DNA of 64,000 nt from Delphinapterus leucas (taxonomy: Eukaryota > Chordata > Mammalia > Artiodactyla > Monodontidae): positions 70,598,099 through 70,662,098 of the forward strand of contig NW_022098069.1 in NCBI RefSeq assembly GCF_002288925.2. The letters are read 5' to 3'. The notes beneath the pieces are model-generated. The model searched no databases and was not told the DNA's origin. It worked only from the letters and a program-made list of their open reading frames with translations. Position 1 is the first letter of the stretch. The number at the start of each line of letters is the position of its first letter. Position numbers and translations under genes: made by a program. Positions 35,140 through 47,179 of this stretch are shown here, piece by piece.

Positions 35140-35430
35140 TTGCTTAAAATCACTTGATAGCTTCTAACTGCCTATGAGATAAATTTTCAAGTGTGTGTCT
35201 GGGCATTTAAGCTTCTCCCTAATGTATTCCCCATATAAACTTCTACAGTTATTTCTCCCTCCACAGATCCTTCTCTAGAGCCATAAACGTCTCCTTGTCA
35301 TTCCCCCAAATTGCCCAGCATCATCTCATTCCCATACCTTTGCTTTTCCTGTCTCCTCTTGGCAAGAAAGTCTTCTGCAGTGTCCCAGCCAGAACACATT
35401 CTTCTTTCTCCTCCAAACCCCCACCCTATG
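35140..35430 (+). repeat. L2-like fragment
   Basis: 'tctccattgcttaaaatcac', 'gataaattttcaagtgtg' and 'cccatacctttgcttttcc' follow the order of the L2 region before its 3' end. Diverged. Confidence 0.45.
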
Positions 35431-35434
35431 TTGC

Positions 35435-36050
35435 AAAGGGCAAAAGAAATATTATCTTACTACATATTCCAGAATTCATCTGAGGAAGATAACTGGCTTT
35501 GCATAGAAACAAACGAACAAACTTTATAAAACTACTGAGGAAAAAGGCGAGACTCTAAAGTTATGGAAATAAATCCCCAAACAAAATACTTTGCTCAAGT
35601 ATAAACAGGAAGAGAGGGGAATGAGAAGGATGTGTGTGCATGGTAGTGGGGGGAAGGGTAGTGACAGAAGAGAGAAAATACATAGATGTGCAACATGGTA
35701 GCTTTACTTTGGACATTTTAGAAGCCAGAATATATGCTAGTCTATGTTAGTGTTTCTGTGATATTCTAATCTCTTAAATCTTTGGTAGATTCTGCCACAC
35801 ACAAAAGGCCTTTTGAGCATTTTCTTTGTCTTTTCTTTTGAAATAGGAGAAAGGGTATGAAGTCTACATTGGTTTAAATGTCAGTGAGGAGATGAGTGAG
35901 AGCTTCAAGATTTAGGGCAAAATATAAAACTTCAGGGTGAGCAGGAAATAGGAGCAAGAGGTGGCTAGAGAAATAGCTTTTCCTTAGAATTTAGCAGAAT
36001 TCTTAGGGATGGCATGGACTTTCTACAAAGCATATGGGAGTGCTGCTAAG
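35435..36050. other. Unique DNA
   Basis: Nothing was recognised. Confidence 0.5.
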
Positions 36051-36054
36051 GCTT

Positions 36055-36175
36055 ACTGTAAGGCGACCAGTCGTCCAGTTTGTCCAGCACTGAAGGCTTT
36101 CCCGGCATGGGGACAAGCAGTGCTGAAAAGTCCCGGGCAAACTGAGATGGGTTATCCACTCTCCTAAAGAACGGA
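36055..36175. repeat. Old hAT-type DNA transposon fragment
   Basis: The pair 'ccagtttgtccagcactgaa' and 'agtcccgggcaaactgagat' forms a palindromic layout typical of small hAT MITEs in mammals. Ends are not resolved. A (TA)n tract follows at 36,297-36,317. Confidence 0.4.
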
Positions 36176-36477
36176 AAGCCACTAACCTACATCCTTGTGC
36201 CACAGACACTCTCTCTGGTACACAAATGGCACTTAACACACAATATCTTGAATTATTAGTTATCATTTTCTTTGTTAAATATGTAATGAAAAGTTTATAT
36301 ATATATATATATATATTTGGTTCAAAAAAACTCACACACCTGATCTATAATCTAAATCTGCACACCCCCCTCATACTTACCTAAAAATATTTTAACCTTA
36401 ATAATTCCCCCGATAATTTATTCAGTGCATTTTTGTCACTCTCCTTTTGGCGTTACCTTTGGGTCACTCATTCTCAT

Positions 36478-36636
36478 CTGGTAGCGATTTTGCCCTCTTC
36501 CCCCAGTTCTGTCAATGTCTGGAGAAATCCGTACAATGTACAAGAGAGCACACCCCACTCCCTGCCACCAACACCACCCTAAAAAAGAATTTTCTGGCAA
36601 AAAAGTATCAATGAGACCCAGATTGACAACCCCTGA
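36478..36636 (+). repeat. MER20 DNA transposon
   Basis: 'gtagcgattttgccctcttc', 'tgtcaatgtctggagaaatc', 'cgtacaatgtacaagagagc', 'agaattttctggc' and 'gattgacaacccctg' follow MER20 in order, with the middle shortened. Old eutherian element. Confidence 0.6.
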
Positions 36637-36639
36637 TTT

Positions 36640-37100
36640 AGATCCTGAATCATACTTTTTTTATCACAGTGTTGGCAAATACTTGGCTGGACACGAGGAT
36701 TTGATATTTGAAAACTATCAAAATCATTTGAGGAGAAACTGGCACCGTGAAAGCCTGTTTTAAAAAGCCCCTTTTCCATGCCAAGCACAGAGCAATGACA
36801 GGTAAAATAATTTTAAAACATCAAAAGTAGTGTCCATAAACAAGATAACAATCTTTATGGACCAGAAATGGAATAGAAACACAAAGCTGCAGCCCGGGCT
36901 TGCTGGGATCTGGCTCCCAAAGCAAACAAAGGCAGCCAGAGTTCAATTCTGAGGGGAAACAGGATCCCCAAAGCCCTATGCCTGGCAGGGGACCAGAGCC
37001 AGATTCAGCTCCAGAAGCAGTGAGGCAGTGGTTGTTGCAGCATTCCATGAACAAGAGAAAAAAACCTCTTGCTATAGCTTTTATAAGAGCTGTATGAGTC
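36640..37100. other. Unique DNA
   Basis: Nothing was recognised; modestly GC-richer at 36,890-37,030, with no CpG clustering. Confidence 0.5.
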
Positions 37101-37104
37101 AGTA

Positions 37105-37440
37105 TAGCCTAGCTTAGGCTGTCGACAAGCAGCTCCAAAGTCTATTGGTCCAAAGCAATGAAAGCTTTTATCTGCTCAGCTACATGTGCATCATAGGTTG
37201 ATAAGGAGTCTGTGCCCATTGCAGTTTATGTCATTCCAGACTTAGGTTGACAAAGAAGCCAGCACTTGCATATGTGCTGACATCCAGGTCAAGTGCTAAA
37301 GGGCTCTAGAAGGTCTGGTATCAGTGAAATCTATGCTCTGGCTTGGTAGGAAAACATATCACGTCAGGCCAAAAGTTATTGGCTAGCATTAGTCACCCGG
37401 CTTCAGGAAGTGCAATTCTATCGTGTGCCTGGAAAGAGGG
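37105..37440 (-). repeat. Probable MaLR-like LTR fragment
   Basis: 'cttaggctgtcgacaagcag', 'aatgaaagcttttatctgc' and a terminal 'gtgtgcctggaaagagg' resemble an antisense old MaLR LTR. Heavy divergence; tentative. Confidence 0.35.
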
Positions 37441-37974
37441 TCAACTACACTAATAAATGCCACAGTCTCTTTATCTAAGTTCTAAGAAGAAGCATAAAAA
37501 GCCAAGAACAAGGTCGCCAGCCAAGTTGCTTGCTTGTTCATTGACCACATGTCTGATAACTCCAATTTCATGATCGGTTAGAAAAAGAGCTGTCAGATGA
37601 GATCTGGGCATAATGAGATGGCTCTTGATGAGGCCAGGAAGAAGCTGACTATATACCATTTATACAGGTAGGGAAGGGTGAATAGAGAGAAAGAAAATAT
37701 CCCCACTTAAGATTAGGCCTCGTTTAATCTCAAGGCATACGAGGAAGCACAGCAACATTTGCAGTTCTCTTCCTTTTGGACAAACGGTAGGATTTCACAG
37801 CCTCGATCTCTTACAGTTAGGGCTGGCCTGTAAGGGGAAGGATATGTCTCAATTCCAGATTGAAGACTGTAAGAGCTGGTGCATGGTGTTTCTTTCTTTC
37901 CTCCATAGAAACGGGTGTATGGCAAATAGCATAGGGTCTGGTAGCCTGGTATCTGAGTGAGGATAAGGTAGAGC

Positions 37975-38098
37975 GGATCCCCCTCCAGACTTGAGATGGA
38001 CATACAGCGTAAGTGAGTTATCTACCTATATTGTTTTAACCCACTGAGATTTTGATGTTATGCAGCAAAATTTATCTTATGCTGACTAATATACTAGT
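37975..38098 (+). repeat. MaLR LTR 3'-end fragment
   Basis: 'ttgttttaacccactgagat', 'tgttatgcagcaaaattt' and 'gctgactaatata' match the terminal part of an MLT1-class LTR. Confidence 0.5.
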
Positions 38099-38160
38099 TA
38101 TTCCAGAAATATTTATTGAGTGCTTAGAAAATCTTAAAGCTGGTGAGTGTTCAGTTGGGC

Positions 38161-38346
38161 ACGCGGGCCTCTCACTGTTGTGGCCTCTCCCGTTGCGGAG
38201 CACAGGCTCCAGACGCGCAGGCTCAGCGACCATGGCTCACGGGCCTAGCGGCTCCGCGGCATGTGGGATCTTCCTGGATCGGGGCACGAACCCGCGTCCC
38301 CTGCATCGGCAGGCAGACTCTCAACCACTGCACCACCAGGGAAGCC
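38161..38346 (-). repeat. Tailless CHR SINE with target duplication
   Basis: A young-looking antisense copy, nearly complete at its head, begins abruptly with acgcgggcctctc. There is no poly-T and the last about 10 SINE bases are missing. It is nevertheless bounded by cagttgggc at 38152-38160 and 38347-38355, a 9-bp duplication. So the insertion was made from an RNA lacking its A-tail, or the tail was removed without damage to the duplication. Confidence 0.85.
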
Positions 38347-38359
38347 CAGTTGGGCTTTT

Positions 38360-38700
38360 AATAGAGTGTAAACTGAATTGATGAAGATCACGGTAGAAGA
38401 CATTCCAGACTCTGAATAGCAGAGGCAGAGTGCTAGCAGAGTGTACTGATGTGATAGAACAAACAAGGGTGTTTTGCTTGGGTGTGCAGGTGAAGAGCAG
38501 CTGGAAAGAAAATTTCATGGGAGAAGAAATATGATGTAAATTACAGCAGGTAAAGGGGTATCAGTTAATATAGCACTTTTCATTCCAGTTGGAAGAATTT
38601 GAATCTTACCTTCTTGAGAATAATTTAGGTTATTTTAAAGGTGAATGCCACATTGAATGTTAGTTGTTTTTAATGATGATTAATCTAGTAGTCATATTTA
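38360..38700. other. Unique DNA
   Basis: Nothing was recognised. Confidence 0.5.
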
Positions 38701-38702
38701 GG

Positions 38703-38802
38703 ATGGTTTCGGATGCGGAAAAGTAGGCAAAGAAATTATTATAATAAGCTAAATGGTTTCGGATGCAGAAAAGTAGGCAAAGAAATTATTATAATAAGCT
38801 AA
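38703..38802. repeat. Recent 50-bp tandem duplication
   Basis: Two adjacent 50-bp units (38703-38752 and 38753-38802) differ at one base only (g at 38717, a at 38767). It is not a microsatellite and the flanks are unique. Confidence 0.95.
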
Positions 38803-38809
38803 ATGTGAA

Positions 38810-40002
38810 ATAAAGAGCACAGTTTCTGTATTGATAGTGGGAATGGTATAAACTTGAGAGCGATTAACAAAAGGGAATGTTAACAGAATGTTTTGATTAG
38901 TATACATGAGAAAGTTAGGGGGCAAGTTTAAGAAAATCAATCAAAATCAGAATCAGGGTCACACACCTGGGAGATGACTAGGCGTTTGGACTGCAGGAGA
39001 AGATGACAGATTGAACTAGAGATTTTAGGGGTGGGAGGACATTTTGTAGTGATATCTGGAATGCAGTTATAATTCTGTGGCTTGTATGGGAGGTTAGGTC
39101 TGAAGATGTAGATTTATTTATAAACATTCCATTTATTCCATCAGTGTGGTTCATATTCACTAGACAGGCGAGCAAAAGTTTGGGTGAGTCATTTATGCAA
39201 TACTCAGCAAAAGTAAGAGTGATGCCAAGTTTGTAATTATGTTGTTAGATTTATCACTGACAGGCTTTAGAGCTTCAGTATTTTAAAAATTGGCTACCAT
39301 GCAGATAAAGGAGAAAAGGGATTGCCAAAATATATGGATTTTTACAATTTATACGTGCTCCTTTTCACCCAGTTTTAAGGAGCTTAACTTTCAGCTACAG
39401 AATTGGCTTCAGGGTGATCTGAAGAACAAATACAAACTTACTCTGGGAGATGATCTTTTTTTATTAGTCCCTTTAACGGTTTTAGGTTATTATATGTGTG
39501 CATCGTGAAATCTAGTCACTGTAGTTGCTGCTTTTGAAAACTTTTGATCCCTTTTAATTCAAGACTAGATTTATTGTCATTATGAGTATCCAGAAATAGG
39601 CTGTGCTTAAGTGAATTTATTTGAGTTCACAAATGTTAATAAAATGAGTATTTTCTTCTTGAGTCATGGCATTTTATGATCTTTGTTGCTATGGTTAGAA
39701 GCTCAAAAGCACGATGTTAGCTTTATATAAAATACTTAATGCAAAATAGGATAGTCTTAAAAGTGCTTCCTGTGAACTCGATAGCATGGAACTAATTAAG
39801 AAGCAAGCAGCAAATCCATGCAGATTTTGCTACGCCACCAAAGGAACTAGCATATATACAGGCAATATATGGCAATCAATGTTAAAGTATTTTTTATTAT
39901 TTTCATAATATTTTTGTTGGATCAAAACATAGACCAATTTCCACATTAAGATTTCAGGAATCTTGACAAAAGCTGCACTGTCATGTAGAAACTAAAATAA
40001 AT
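38810..40002. other. Unique AT-rich DNA
   Basis: No repeat or gene was recognised. Confidence 0.5.
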
Positions 40003-40054
40003 GTACCATATAACTTAAATTATTTTAAGTACCATATAACTTAAATTATTTAAA
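40003..40054. repeat. 26-bp tandem duplication
   Basis: gtaccatataacttaaatta and the six bases after it are repeated back to back: 40003-40028 and 40029-40054. Confidence 0.9.
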
Positions 40055-40059
40055 GTTTA

Positions 40060-41180
40060 ATAATGTGCCCATAATTGAATGTATATTAATTTTGCTTTTG
40101 GGAATAAATGTATTTCTGACAGAATTATTATAATAAGCAAAGAAAAAATTCTAAACTATAAAATCTAAAAAATAAGCAAATCGTGCCGGATCCTAATTTA
40201 GGATTCCTAATTTAAACATTTTGCTGAGTTTTTACACATATTAAATTATACAACAATTTCCATATAGGTTTCCACCTATTAACACAGTTTCCAAACAGTG
40301 AAAACTTCTTGAGGATTGCATGTATTTTTTCCTCCAAATTTCCTGACAAATTTATACTTAGCCATCAGGGCAATTGAAATGCTGCTAGACCCAGATAGAC
40401 CAGATTCTCCTCCATAATCCTCTAAAAATTATCCTATTTTCACACAGTCCGGGAATCTGTTTGAGGAGTTTTAAACTATTAAGAAACAAGTGCTTAAACC
40501 ACGTCTGAAAGCAAGTGCTTGGAAAACTGATGGCTAATTTCTCGTCCTATGTGGGAGAATTCTCTGTGTGTGACATAGGATGAGGAACAAGCCAAATGAT
40601 CTCAAAACAACATCACTGGAACATTTTAACTCCATGAAACACTTATTTCCAAAGGGAGATTCTGAACACTGGAATCTGGTTTTCCTCCTTTGTGGGGCAA
40701 AGAAAACATTTTCCTTTTCCTTCATTTTTTTTCCCTTTAATGTTTTAAAAAACAACTAAAAAGAAGCCGTGCGTGTTTTTCTAGTAGTATCATTTTTCTG
40801 GTAGCTGAGACATTCTTAAGTCTTACGCTACAGCACTACAGAAATAATATTATTGATTTTATATTTCAGGTATGTTTATGATTTAGGCTTCACTTTGGCT
40901 GAGGGAGGAACTTGAAAAATGTTATGCCAACAAGGATTACTGTGAAAGTCAAGAATCTTTCTGATTGCTTAATGAGGTTCTCCATTTTGCATCATAAAAG
41001 AAATATGGAACTTTGTCAAAACAGGATGGAAATACCAATCATGTTTTCTGTTGCTAACCTAAATGCCTAGATATTTAGTCGCAGAAGCACTCTGGCTCCA
41101 GCTGGTTGTCACGATGATTGGGTAGAAACTGCCAGGAATCAAATCTTATAAATGCAGAAGAGAGATGAATACTTCTAAAT
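40060..41180. other. Unique AT-rich DNA
   Basis: No repeat or gene was recognised. A short direct repeat (tcctaattta) lies at about 40,190-40,215. Confidence 0.5.
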
Positions 41181-41184
41181 GAGA

Positions 41185-41390
41185 ATTTACTGATTACATA
41201 GCACTGCTTTAAGTAGTTTAAAATATTAAATCATAACAACCCTATGAAATAGTTACTCTTATCCCTGTTTTAGAGAGAAGGAAGCTGCTTCTCATAGCAG
41301 TTAAGTGACATGCTTAGGTCCTAAGGTCAGGAACCAGCCAGGTAATATTTGAATTGGGCAGATCAGGCCCACAGTCTACACTTTGAACCA
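41185..41390 (-). repeat. MIR SINE
   Basis: Antisense core: 'aaatcataacaaccctatga', 'ccctgttttagagagaagga' and 'agcagttaagtgacatgc'. Confidence 0.7.
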
Positions 41391-41394
41391 GCAT

Positions 41395-43022
41395 GCATGC
41401 TGCCTCAGAAGAAAGTTGCAGTGTATCGTGCAGACACCATTGTCAGGGCTCCTACTGCGTTCGTCGCCTTTGAAAGCAAATACTTTTCCCCTCAGTTTTG
41501 TACAGTATAAGGAGAAAATTGCTGTCAAACAATATGTAAAGCTTCTCTATTTTTGATCAACGTGGAAAAGAGAATGATTGTCAGTTTTTCTGGTTAACAA
41601 AGACACCTGAGAATGTGTTAAGTTGGACTGAGATGTCATCATTCTAGAATATTTAAATGCATAGAGAAGTATTGTCTGTACAGAGAAAAGTCATTTCAAA
41701 GTAAGTGTTAAGTCTTGAAATTATAGAATTACCTAAAAGAAGATAAAAACTTATGAAGAAAATCTATCATCTTGGTGCTAATCTTGACAGAATTTTATCT
41801 GTAATGGTTTATGGGCCAGTGAGAATGATTTCTGATGAGTTGCTTTATATATTACCACACATATATCATATACTGTACATGTGTATACACTGACACCCAA
41901 TCATTTATATAGCTAATGTAATGCAATGTTTTCCAATTAACTTTTATGGGAAAATTCTGTGACAGAAATTTTATTCTCATAAATATATTACATTGAGTGT
42001 TTTGGTTCCAAGGACTATAGTCTGAATCCACGTGGCTCTTGGAGCCTTACCAGAAAACAACACGATTTCCAACCTCGCTGAATATTCCATGCTCTCAGCA
42101 ATCGTGTTATATAGGAAGCCACAGGCTAAACTATTTCAAAAACATCTCTGGATTGAGAAATGATTTATTCAAATGGAAGTCCATATGAACCAGTTATCTC
42201 ATGGAAATTGCCTCATGTATCAGGTGAATGATATCTAGATAATTCTGTAGTTACAACTCCAGAAAACGAATGATGCCAAGGCATATATAATATTGTCCAA
42301 CATATAAGATTCATTGTATTTTTTTAAGAAGCAAAGTCCCTGTTCTCCTCAATCAAAGCAACTTCTCAAAATAGCAAGAAGAAATCCTTCTAGTTTTCCT
42401 TGGAATTGAAGGCAGGAAAGGGTAGGACATGTATGTACCAACTTCTGGAAATTGTCTCCTGGGAGATCTGAAATATGTTGATTTTAGAATCTTAAAAATA
42501 ACGTGTCTATTGATGAAACAAATGTGATCCAGAAATACTTAGTGTGAAAACTGAAATCATAATTCTGAAGAAATGGGGGTACGTTATCTCCATTGTTCAC
42601 CAGTGGAAGCAGGTATTGGAAGGGTGGCTGTGCTAGGTGCACAGCAGGTGCAGCGCTGCAGGAAAGGAAACTATTTCCTGCTTGTTTCTCAATGGCAAAG
42701 TTCTTCTTCTGATGCCAATGTTCTCATCACACCATCTTGGGATAACTCAGAAGCAGTTGCTGAAGAAACTTAAAGCCCTAAAATTAGAGAAAGATGGAAA
42801 ACACAAATAGAGATGGACCACACAAAGAGAGAATAGTGAGTTCTGTGGTTATAAATATTTAGTGACAGGCATTTTGCAGAGAAAATGAGAAGAAGCTATG
42901 TCCCGCCCACCCTTAAGAATAGAATTAGTAAAATATATTATTAATATACGCAACTGGAAAACTTGTAAAACTTCAGAAAATGAAAAATCCCACACAAAGA
43001 TCATTCACCTAACAATACCAGG

Positions 43023-43054
<32 letters not shown>

Positions 43055-43160
43055 TTGATTTTTAACTTACTAAAGAAGAAATTAGAAACCAGAACCCCAT
43101 ACCATATGATCAGAAGTTTGTGGTATATAGTTTTTCTTATGTCAACTGAAGTAAAATCTA
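41395..43160. other. Unique DNA with (GA)n at 43027-43054
   Basis: No interspersed repeat or gene was recognised; a (GA)n microsatellite lies at 43027-43054. Confidence 0.5.
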
Positions 43161-43164
43161 TGTC

Positions 43165-43430
43165 GTTCTCTTCATGTGTGCTGCCCAGGGGTGGGACAAT
43201 ATTCAGATGGCGCACTCAGAAGGGACAATTGAAGAGAGTTTTATAAAGGGACTATTTACAAAGTGTGATGAGGGCCAGTGGAACCCACACTGCCTGGTTA
43301 AGCATCCTGGTGCTAATACCAGCTGGACAGTTACCAGACCCATTGAGAAGATTAGCTGTGGGAGAGCAGCCACCCAGCAGGAGGTGTGGCTATAATTAGA
43401 AAAAATCAGCTTGTGCCTGACCAAGTGTCC
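43165..43430. other. Unclassified, possibly old repeat
   Basis: A GC-richer island between AT-rich flanks with 'gggactatttacaaagtg'. This is reminiscent of old LTR-associated sequence but not assignable. Confidence 0.3.
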
Positions 43431-43439
43431 ACGGGGAGG

Positions 43440-44540
43440 TAACCTAAAGAATAAATGTCCAGTGTGTCTCTCTTTCTCTGATCTCTTATATGTGCCCCCT
43501 ATTGCTTAAACCCAACTAAAATCCAGAAGGAAAGGGAATTTGGTTGATATAGTAAATAGAAGTGAGAATACCCAGTGCTACAAGAGGGTGGACAAGGTTG
43601 AGAGATTTGGAGGGGAGACTCTTGGACACATTCAAAAAGCATTTTTTTAGTTTTCATGTCTTGAATTAAGATAGGATCAGTGGGGGAAATCCAATGATGT
43701 CAAGAGTCTGGTACTCAGAACGTGTAAACCCAGTCATCAACAACTTTTATAGAAAAGTTGCTTTAACAAGGCTACTTCTACCTAGGTGTACTTCAACATT
43801 CAAGGGGCATTTTTTATGCCCTGCAAAAGTCAGAATTTAGCCTTAAGTATTCTGGGAAAAGACTTCCAGTTCTGAGATTTTTTTTTCACTTTGACTAGTA
43901 TAGAAAAATTTTGATTTGGTTACTTAAAAAAATACATATATTTGAGACAACAGATGGCCTCATTTAGACTGTCAGGGAAAAAAGTTAGAGTGAAGGAAGG
44001 TATCTTTTTGTACTATTATGAAATAATCTCTGAGGCCCCATATATATGCACACATATATTTTTATGCATGTACTCTTAATTAATCAGGTACTCTGCCCTA
44101 AGGAAGATTTACTTGGAAAGTACAGTCTGTTCACTCTTATTATATTTTTAAAGGTAAAAGGTGACAAAAAGTTCTGTATGAATAATAGAGGCACAAGTAC
44201 CATGGTCTTGACAAAAAAAAAAAAATCCTTTTACTTTTGTAAAGATTATGTATTACTTTGTGAGCATTTTCCAAAGGAGACACAAAACTCCACGAGAATT
44301 CAGAGTTTGATTCTTTAAATTAATCTCACCATAGAAGTTGATAGAGCATTTATCAGTCACTTCAAGAAGTGAGATATTTCAAACAACACATGAAATGATC
44401 TTTTCCTTCTTTTTTTTGTTTGGACTCTAGGCTTATGTTAATAAAAGATGAGACAACTTGAGTCATGCATCTTCTCCTCACTCATCATTTCAGATGGTTC
44501 CTGACTTATTGATACAGAGGTTTTATCATCTCCCACCAGG
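43440..44540. other. Unique AT-rich DNA
   Basis: Nothing was recognised. Confidence 0.5.
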
Positions 44541-44562
44541 GAAACACACAGAACATATTTCT

Positions 44563-44937
44563 TTTCCTTCTTTTTTTCTTTTAAATAAGAGTCTACTTCT
44601 TCCTTCCTCCATTTTTCTCTTTCTTCCTTCCTTTCTTCCTTCCTTCCTTCCTTCCTTCCTACCTTCCTTTCTTTCTTTCTTCTTTCTTTTTCTTTCTTTC
44701 TTTCTTCTTTCTTTCTTTCTTTCCTTCTTTCTTTCTTTTCTTTCTTTCTTTCTTTCCACCAGGTCTTAGTTGTGGCTCCAGGGCTCCTTAGTTGTGGCTC
44801 ACCAGATCCTTAGTTGTGGCACATGGGCTCCTTAGTTGCAGCATGCATGTGAGATCTAGTTTCCTGACCAGGGATCAAACCCAGGTCCCTTGCATTGGGA
44901 GCATGAAGTCTTATCCACTGCACCACCAGGGAAGTCC
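44563..44937 (-). repeat. CHR-type SINE with expanded polypyrimidine tail
   Basis: The body (44,760-44,937) is an older antisense CHR SINE ending gggaagtccc. The duplication cagaacatatttct/cagaacacgtttct is at 44549-44562 and 44938-44951. Everything from 44,563 to about 44,756 is therefore inside the insertion. It is almost pure pyrimidine, (TTCC)n then (TTTC)n, and represents the grown-out A-tail. Confidence 0.88.
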
Positions 44938-44951
44938 CAGAACACGTTTCT

Positions 44952-46180
44952 ATGTTATGTCCTGATGGTTATTCAGCAGTTCCATGGAGCTCTCTGTTTT
45001 CTTGCTTGATTGAAACAAACTTGATGATCTTTCTACAAGACAATATCAAAGGTCAGTACTTGCTTCTGTGTCTTCAAAATATACCTGGCACAATTGTCAT
45101 CCTTACAGGCCTGAACACTTGCAGAAGAAGGTTGAAAAGTACAAGCTTTTCCTGGAATCGGTAATGTTGCACATTTTGGCCTCCTATCTATCCCTTAAAT
45201 AAATCATTTTATTGGTCGCCTCATGTGCAGGGCTATCTCAGTGGTATTCTCTAGATTCCGCCTGATTTACTTTTCACGCATGAAATGTGTATAGTTGTAT
45301 AAAAATATTATCTATTATTAACTAAAAATAGCCTGGATATCTGAATTGATGCCATTTCAGAGCAAGAAAGTAAAATATATATGGCCCCTAGTTTAATTTT
45401 AGTCTAACCTCAGCTTTAAAGAAATCACTATGAATTATGTATTGATATGTAGTTGCAATAAAAAACAATAATCATCATATTAGAAGGTGAGATTTTTTTG
45501 TTTTTGTTCTTTTTCTCCCCCAGGACCTAAGAAGAATTACCTGTAATCTGTCTCCTCTTTCTCCATGTAGGGAAGTGAGGCTGTTAAGACATGTGTTAAG
45601 AGTGGAGCTCAGAGCCATGCCTGAAATTTGTGCTTCCAAATCATGCGTGTTCCAGCAAGCACATGACCTTGGTGGGGGACTCCAGACAACAATTATCTCT
45701 GCTGGACTCTAGCAGCTAGTTTTCCCACACAATAACTTAGAAAACACACGATCTGGAGCACAAAGCATAGGTTTCTTTCAAAAGCATAAAATGATGTCAT
45801 TAATGAAGGTTTTATTTATTTGGACAGGCAGCCTAACAAGAAGACAAAATACAGAAGTTGGAGCAAGGCATGCCCATGTGAAAGCTGCCTCCCCTTCAGG
45901 TTAGAAAGATGTGCGCTGGTGTGATGTGCAGGCAGCTTCTATGTAATGAGGAGAGTAAGTTCATTAGCAAATCATTTCGTAGAGTCTTTGGAAAGCATTT
46001 ATGAGATCCATTAAAGCCTCCAGTGTTGTTTATATGACATGATATAGTTTTCATCATTACTCAAGGTCTCACAATTCATGAGTAATACCAGAGATCAAAT
46101 CTCCTGACCCTCTTTCAGCGTCCCTTCTACTAGCCTCAGTACAATTCTATTTACATATTTACAAAGAGATAGCCAACACT
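44952..46180. other. Unique DNA
   Basis: No repeat or gene was recognised. Confidence 0.5.
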
Positions 46181-46186
46181 TGAAAA

Positions 46187-46217
46187 TGCAAATCAAATTC
46201 TTTAGGAATTTGATTTG
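46187..46217. promoter_or_regulatory. Octamer motif on a perfect 12-bp hairpin
   Basis: ATGCAAAT (46187-46194), the POU/octamer word, overlaps a perfect inverted repeat: caaatcaaattc (46189-46200), loop tttag, gaatttgatttg (46206-46217). Within the next 200 bp are CAGCTG, TGATAAG and CCAAT words in a repeat-free block. Regulatory function is inference only. Confidence 0.35.
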
Positions 46218-46224
46218 TAAGCAA

Positions 46225-47175
46225 GTCCTGGAGGGGACTGGGGAATTTGGAGGATACTTTGCTTATTTGGAATTTCTCACCTTCAGCTGTCTGGTCTGAT
46301 AAGCCAATAAAAAGGCATATTGTCTCTCCTCCCTCAAAGGCATGACATCTGATTATTCCTCTGGCTGGCGTAAAGTAATGATGTGTTTAAGAGATAGAAC
46401 TGAAAATGGAAATTATTCAGTGTGTCATGTGGTGAAAGAGAAGTAAACCAAGGACACAGGTTAAATGCTCAGTAAATTAAGATAATTTTTTGCCAATTTG
46501 GACGGTTGATAATTTAAAATTTAAGTAGAGGATCGGAAAATATATTTGTTGTCTTTTAGTATTATTCCACCCTTTTAGATTTGGGGCAACCGTATTTTCC
46601 TTTTCTTTCTTTCTCTCTCTCTTTCTTTCTTTCCTTCGTGGTATAACAAATGTTTTAACTCTTAAATATAATAGATCTATCTCATATTTAACTTCAAGAA
46701 TAATTTTAATGAAAAATATTTTTTACATGTCACATTGTATTTTTTTTTGTACTCTCTAGAATGTATTCATTCTGCTGCAGTAGTAGCTTCAGAGCATCTA
46801 ACATGCCATAATGCTAGAAACAAAAATTGCTAGCTTTTAAAAAATAAAGTATTTTCTTAAACAATAAGAACATTTATTACCTAACTTAAGAAGTTGGTTC
46901 TACAGGGTTGGTTCTGTAGCTCACTGGTACCTTAAGGACCTTTTCTATCTTTTGAGTTGATCATCCATTTATTAAGAATATATCTTTCACAGTTACCAGA
47001 TGGCTGAAGAAGTTCCAAATATCTTATATTCATACAACAAAACCCTTCCTGGTGTTCTCCATTTCTACCTGTCATTCTGTATTTCTATCTGGAATTATCT
47101 TCTATTACCTTAAATAACTCTTCTTAGTTTATTATTGTAAGACATATCTGCTTGTGATTAATACATATTTTCATT
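46225..47175. other. Unique DNA with (CTTT)n at about 46,605-46,636
   Basis: A short (CTTT/CTCT) pyrimidine run is present; otherwise no element was recognised. Confidence 0.5.
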
Positions 47176-47179
47176 TTTT

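Noticed and set aside
44458..44769. Open frames full of Ser/Phe/Leu or Lys/Arg/Glu repeats
   Set aside because: They are translations of the (TTCC)n/(TTTC)n tract in a SINE tail.
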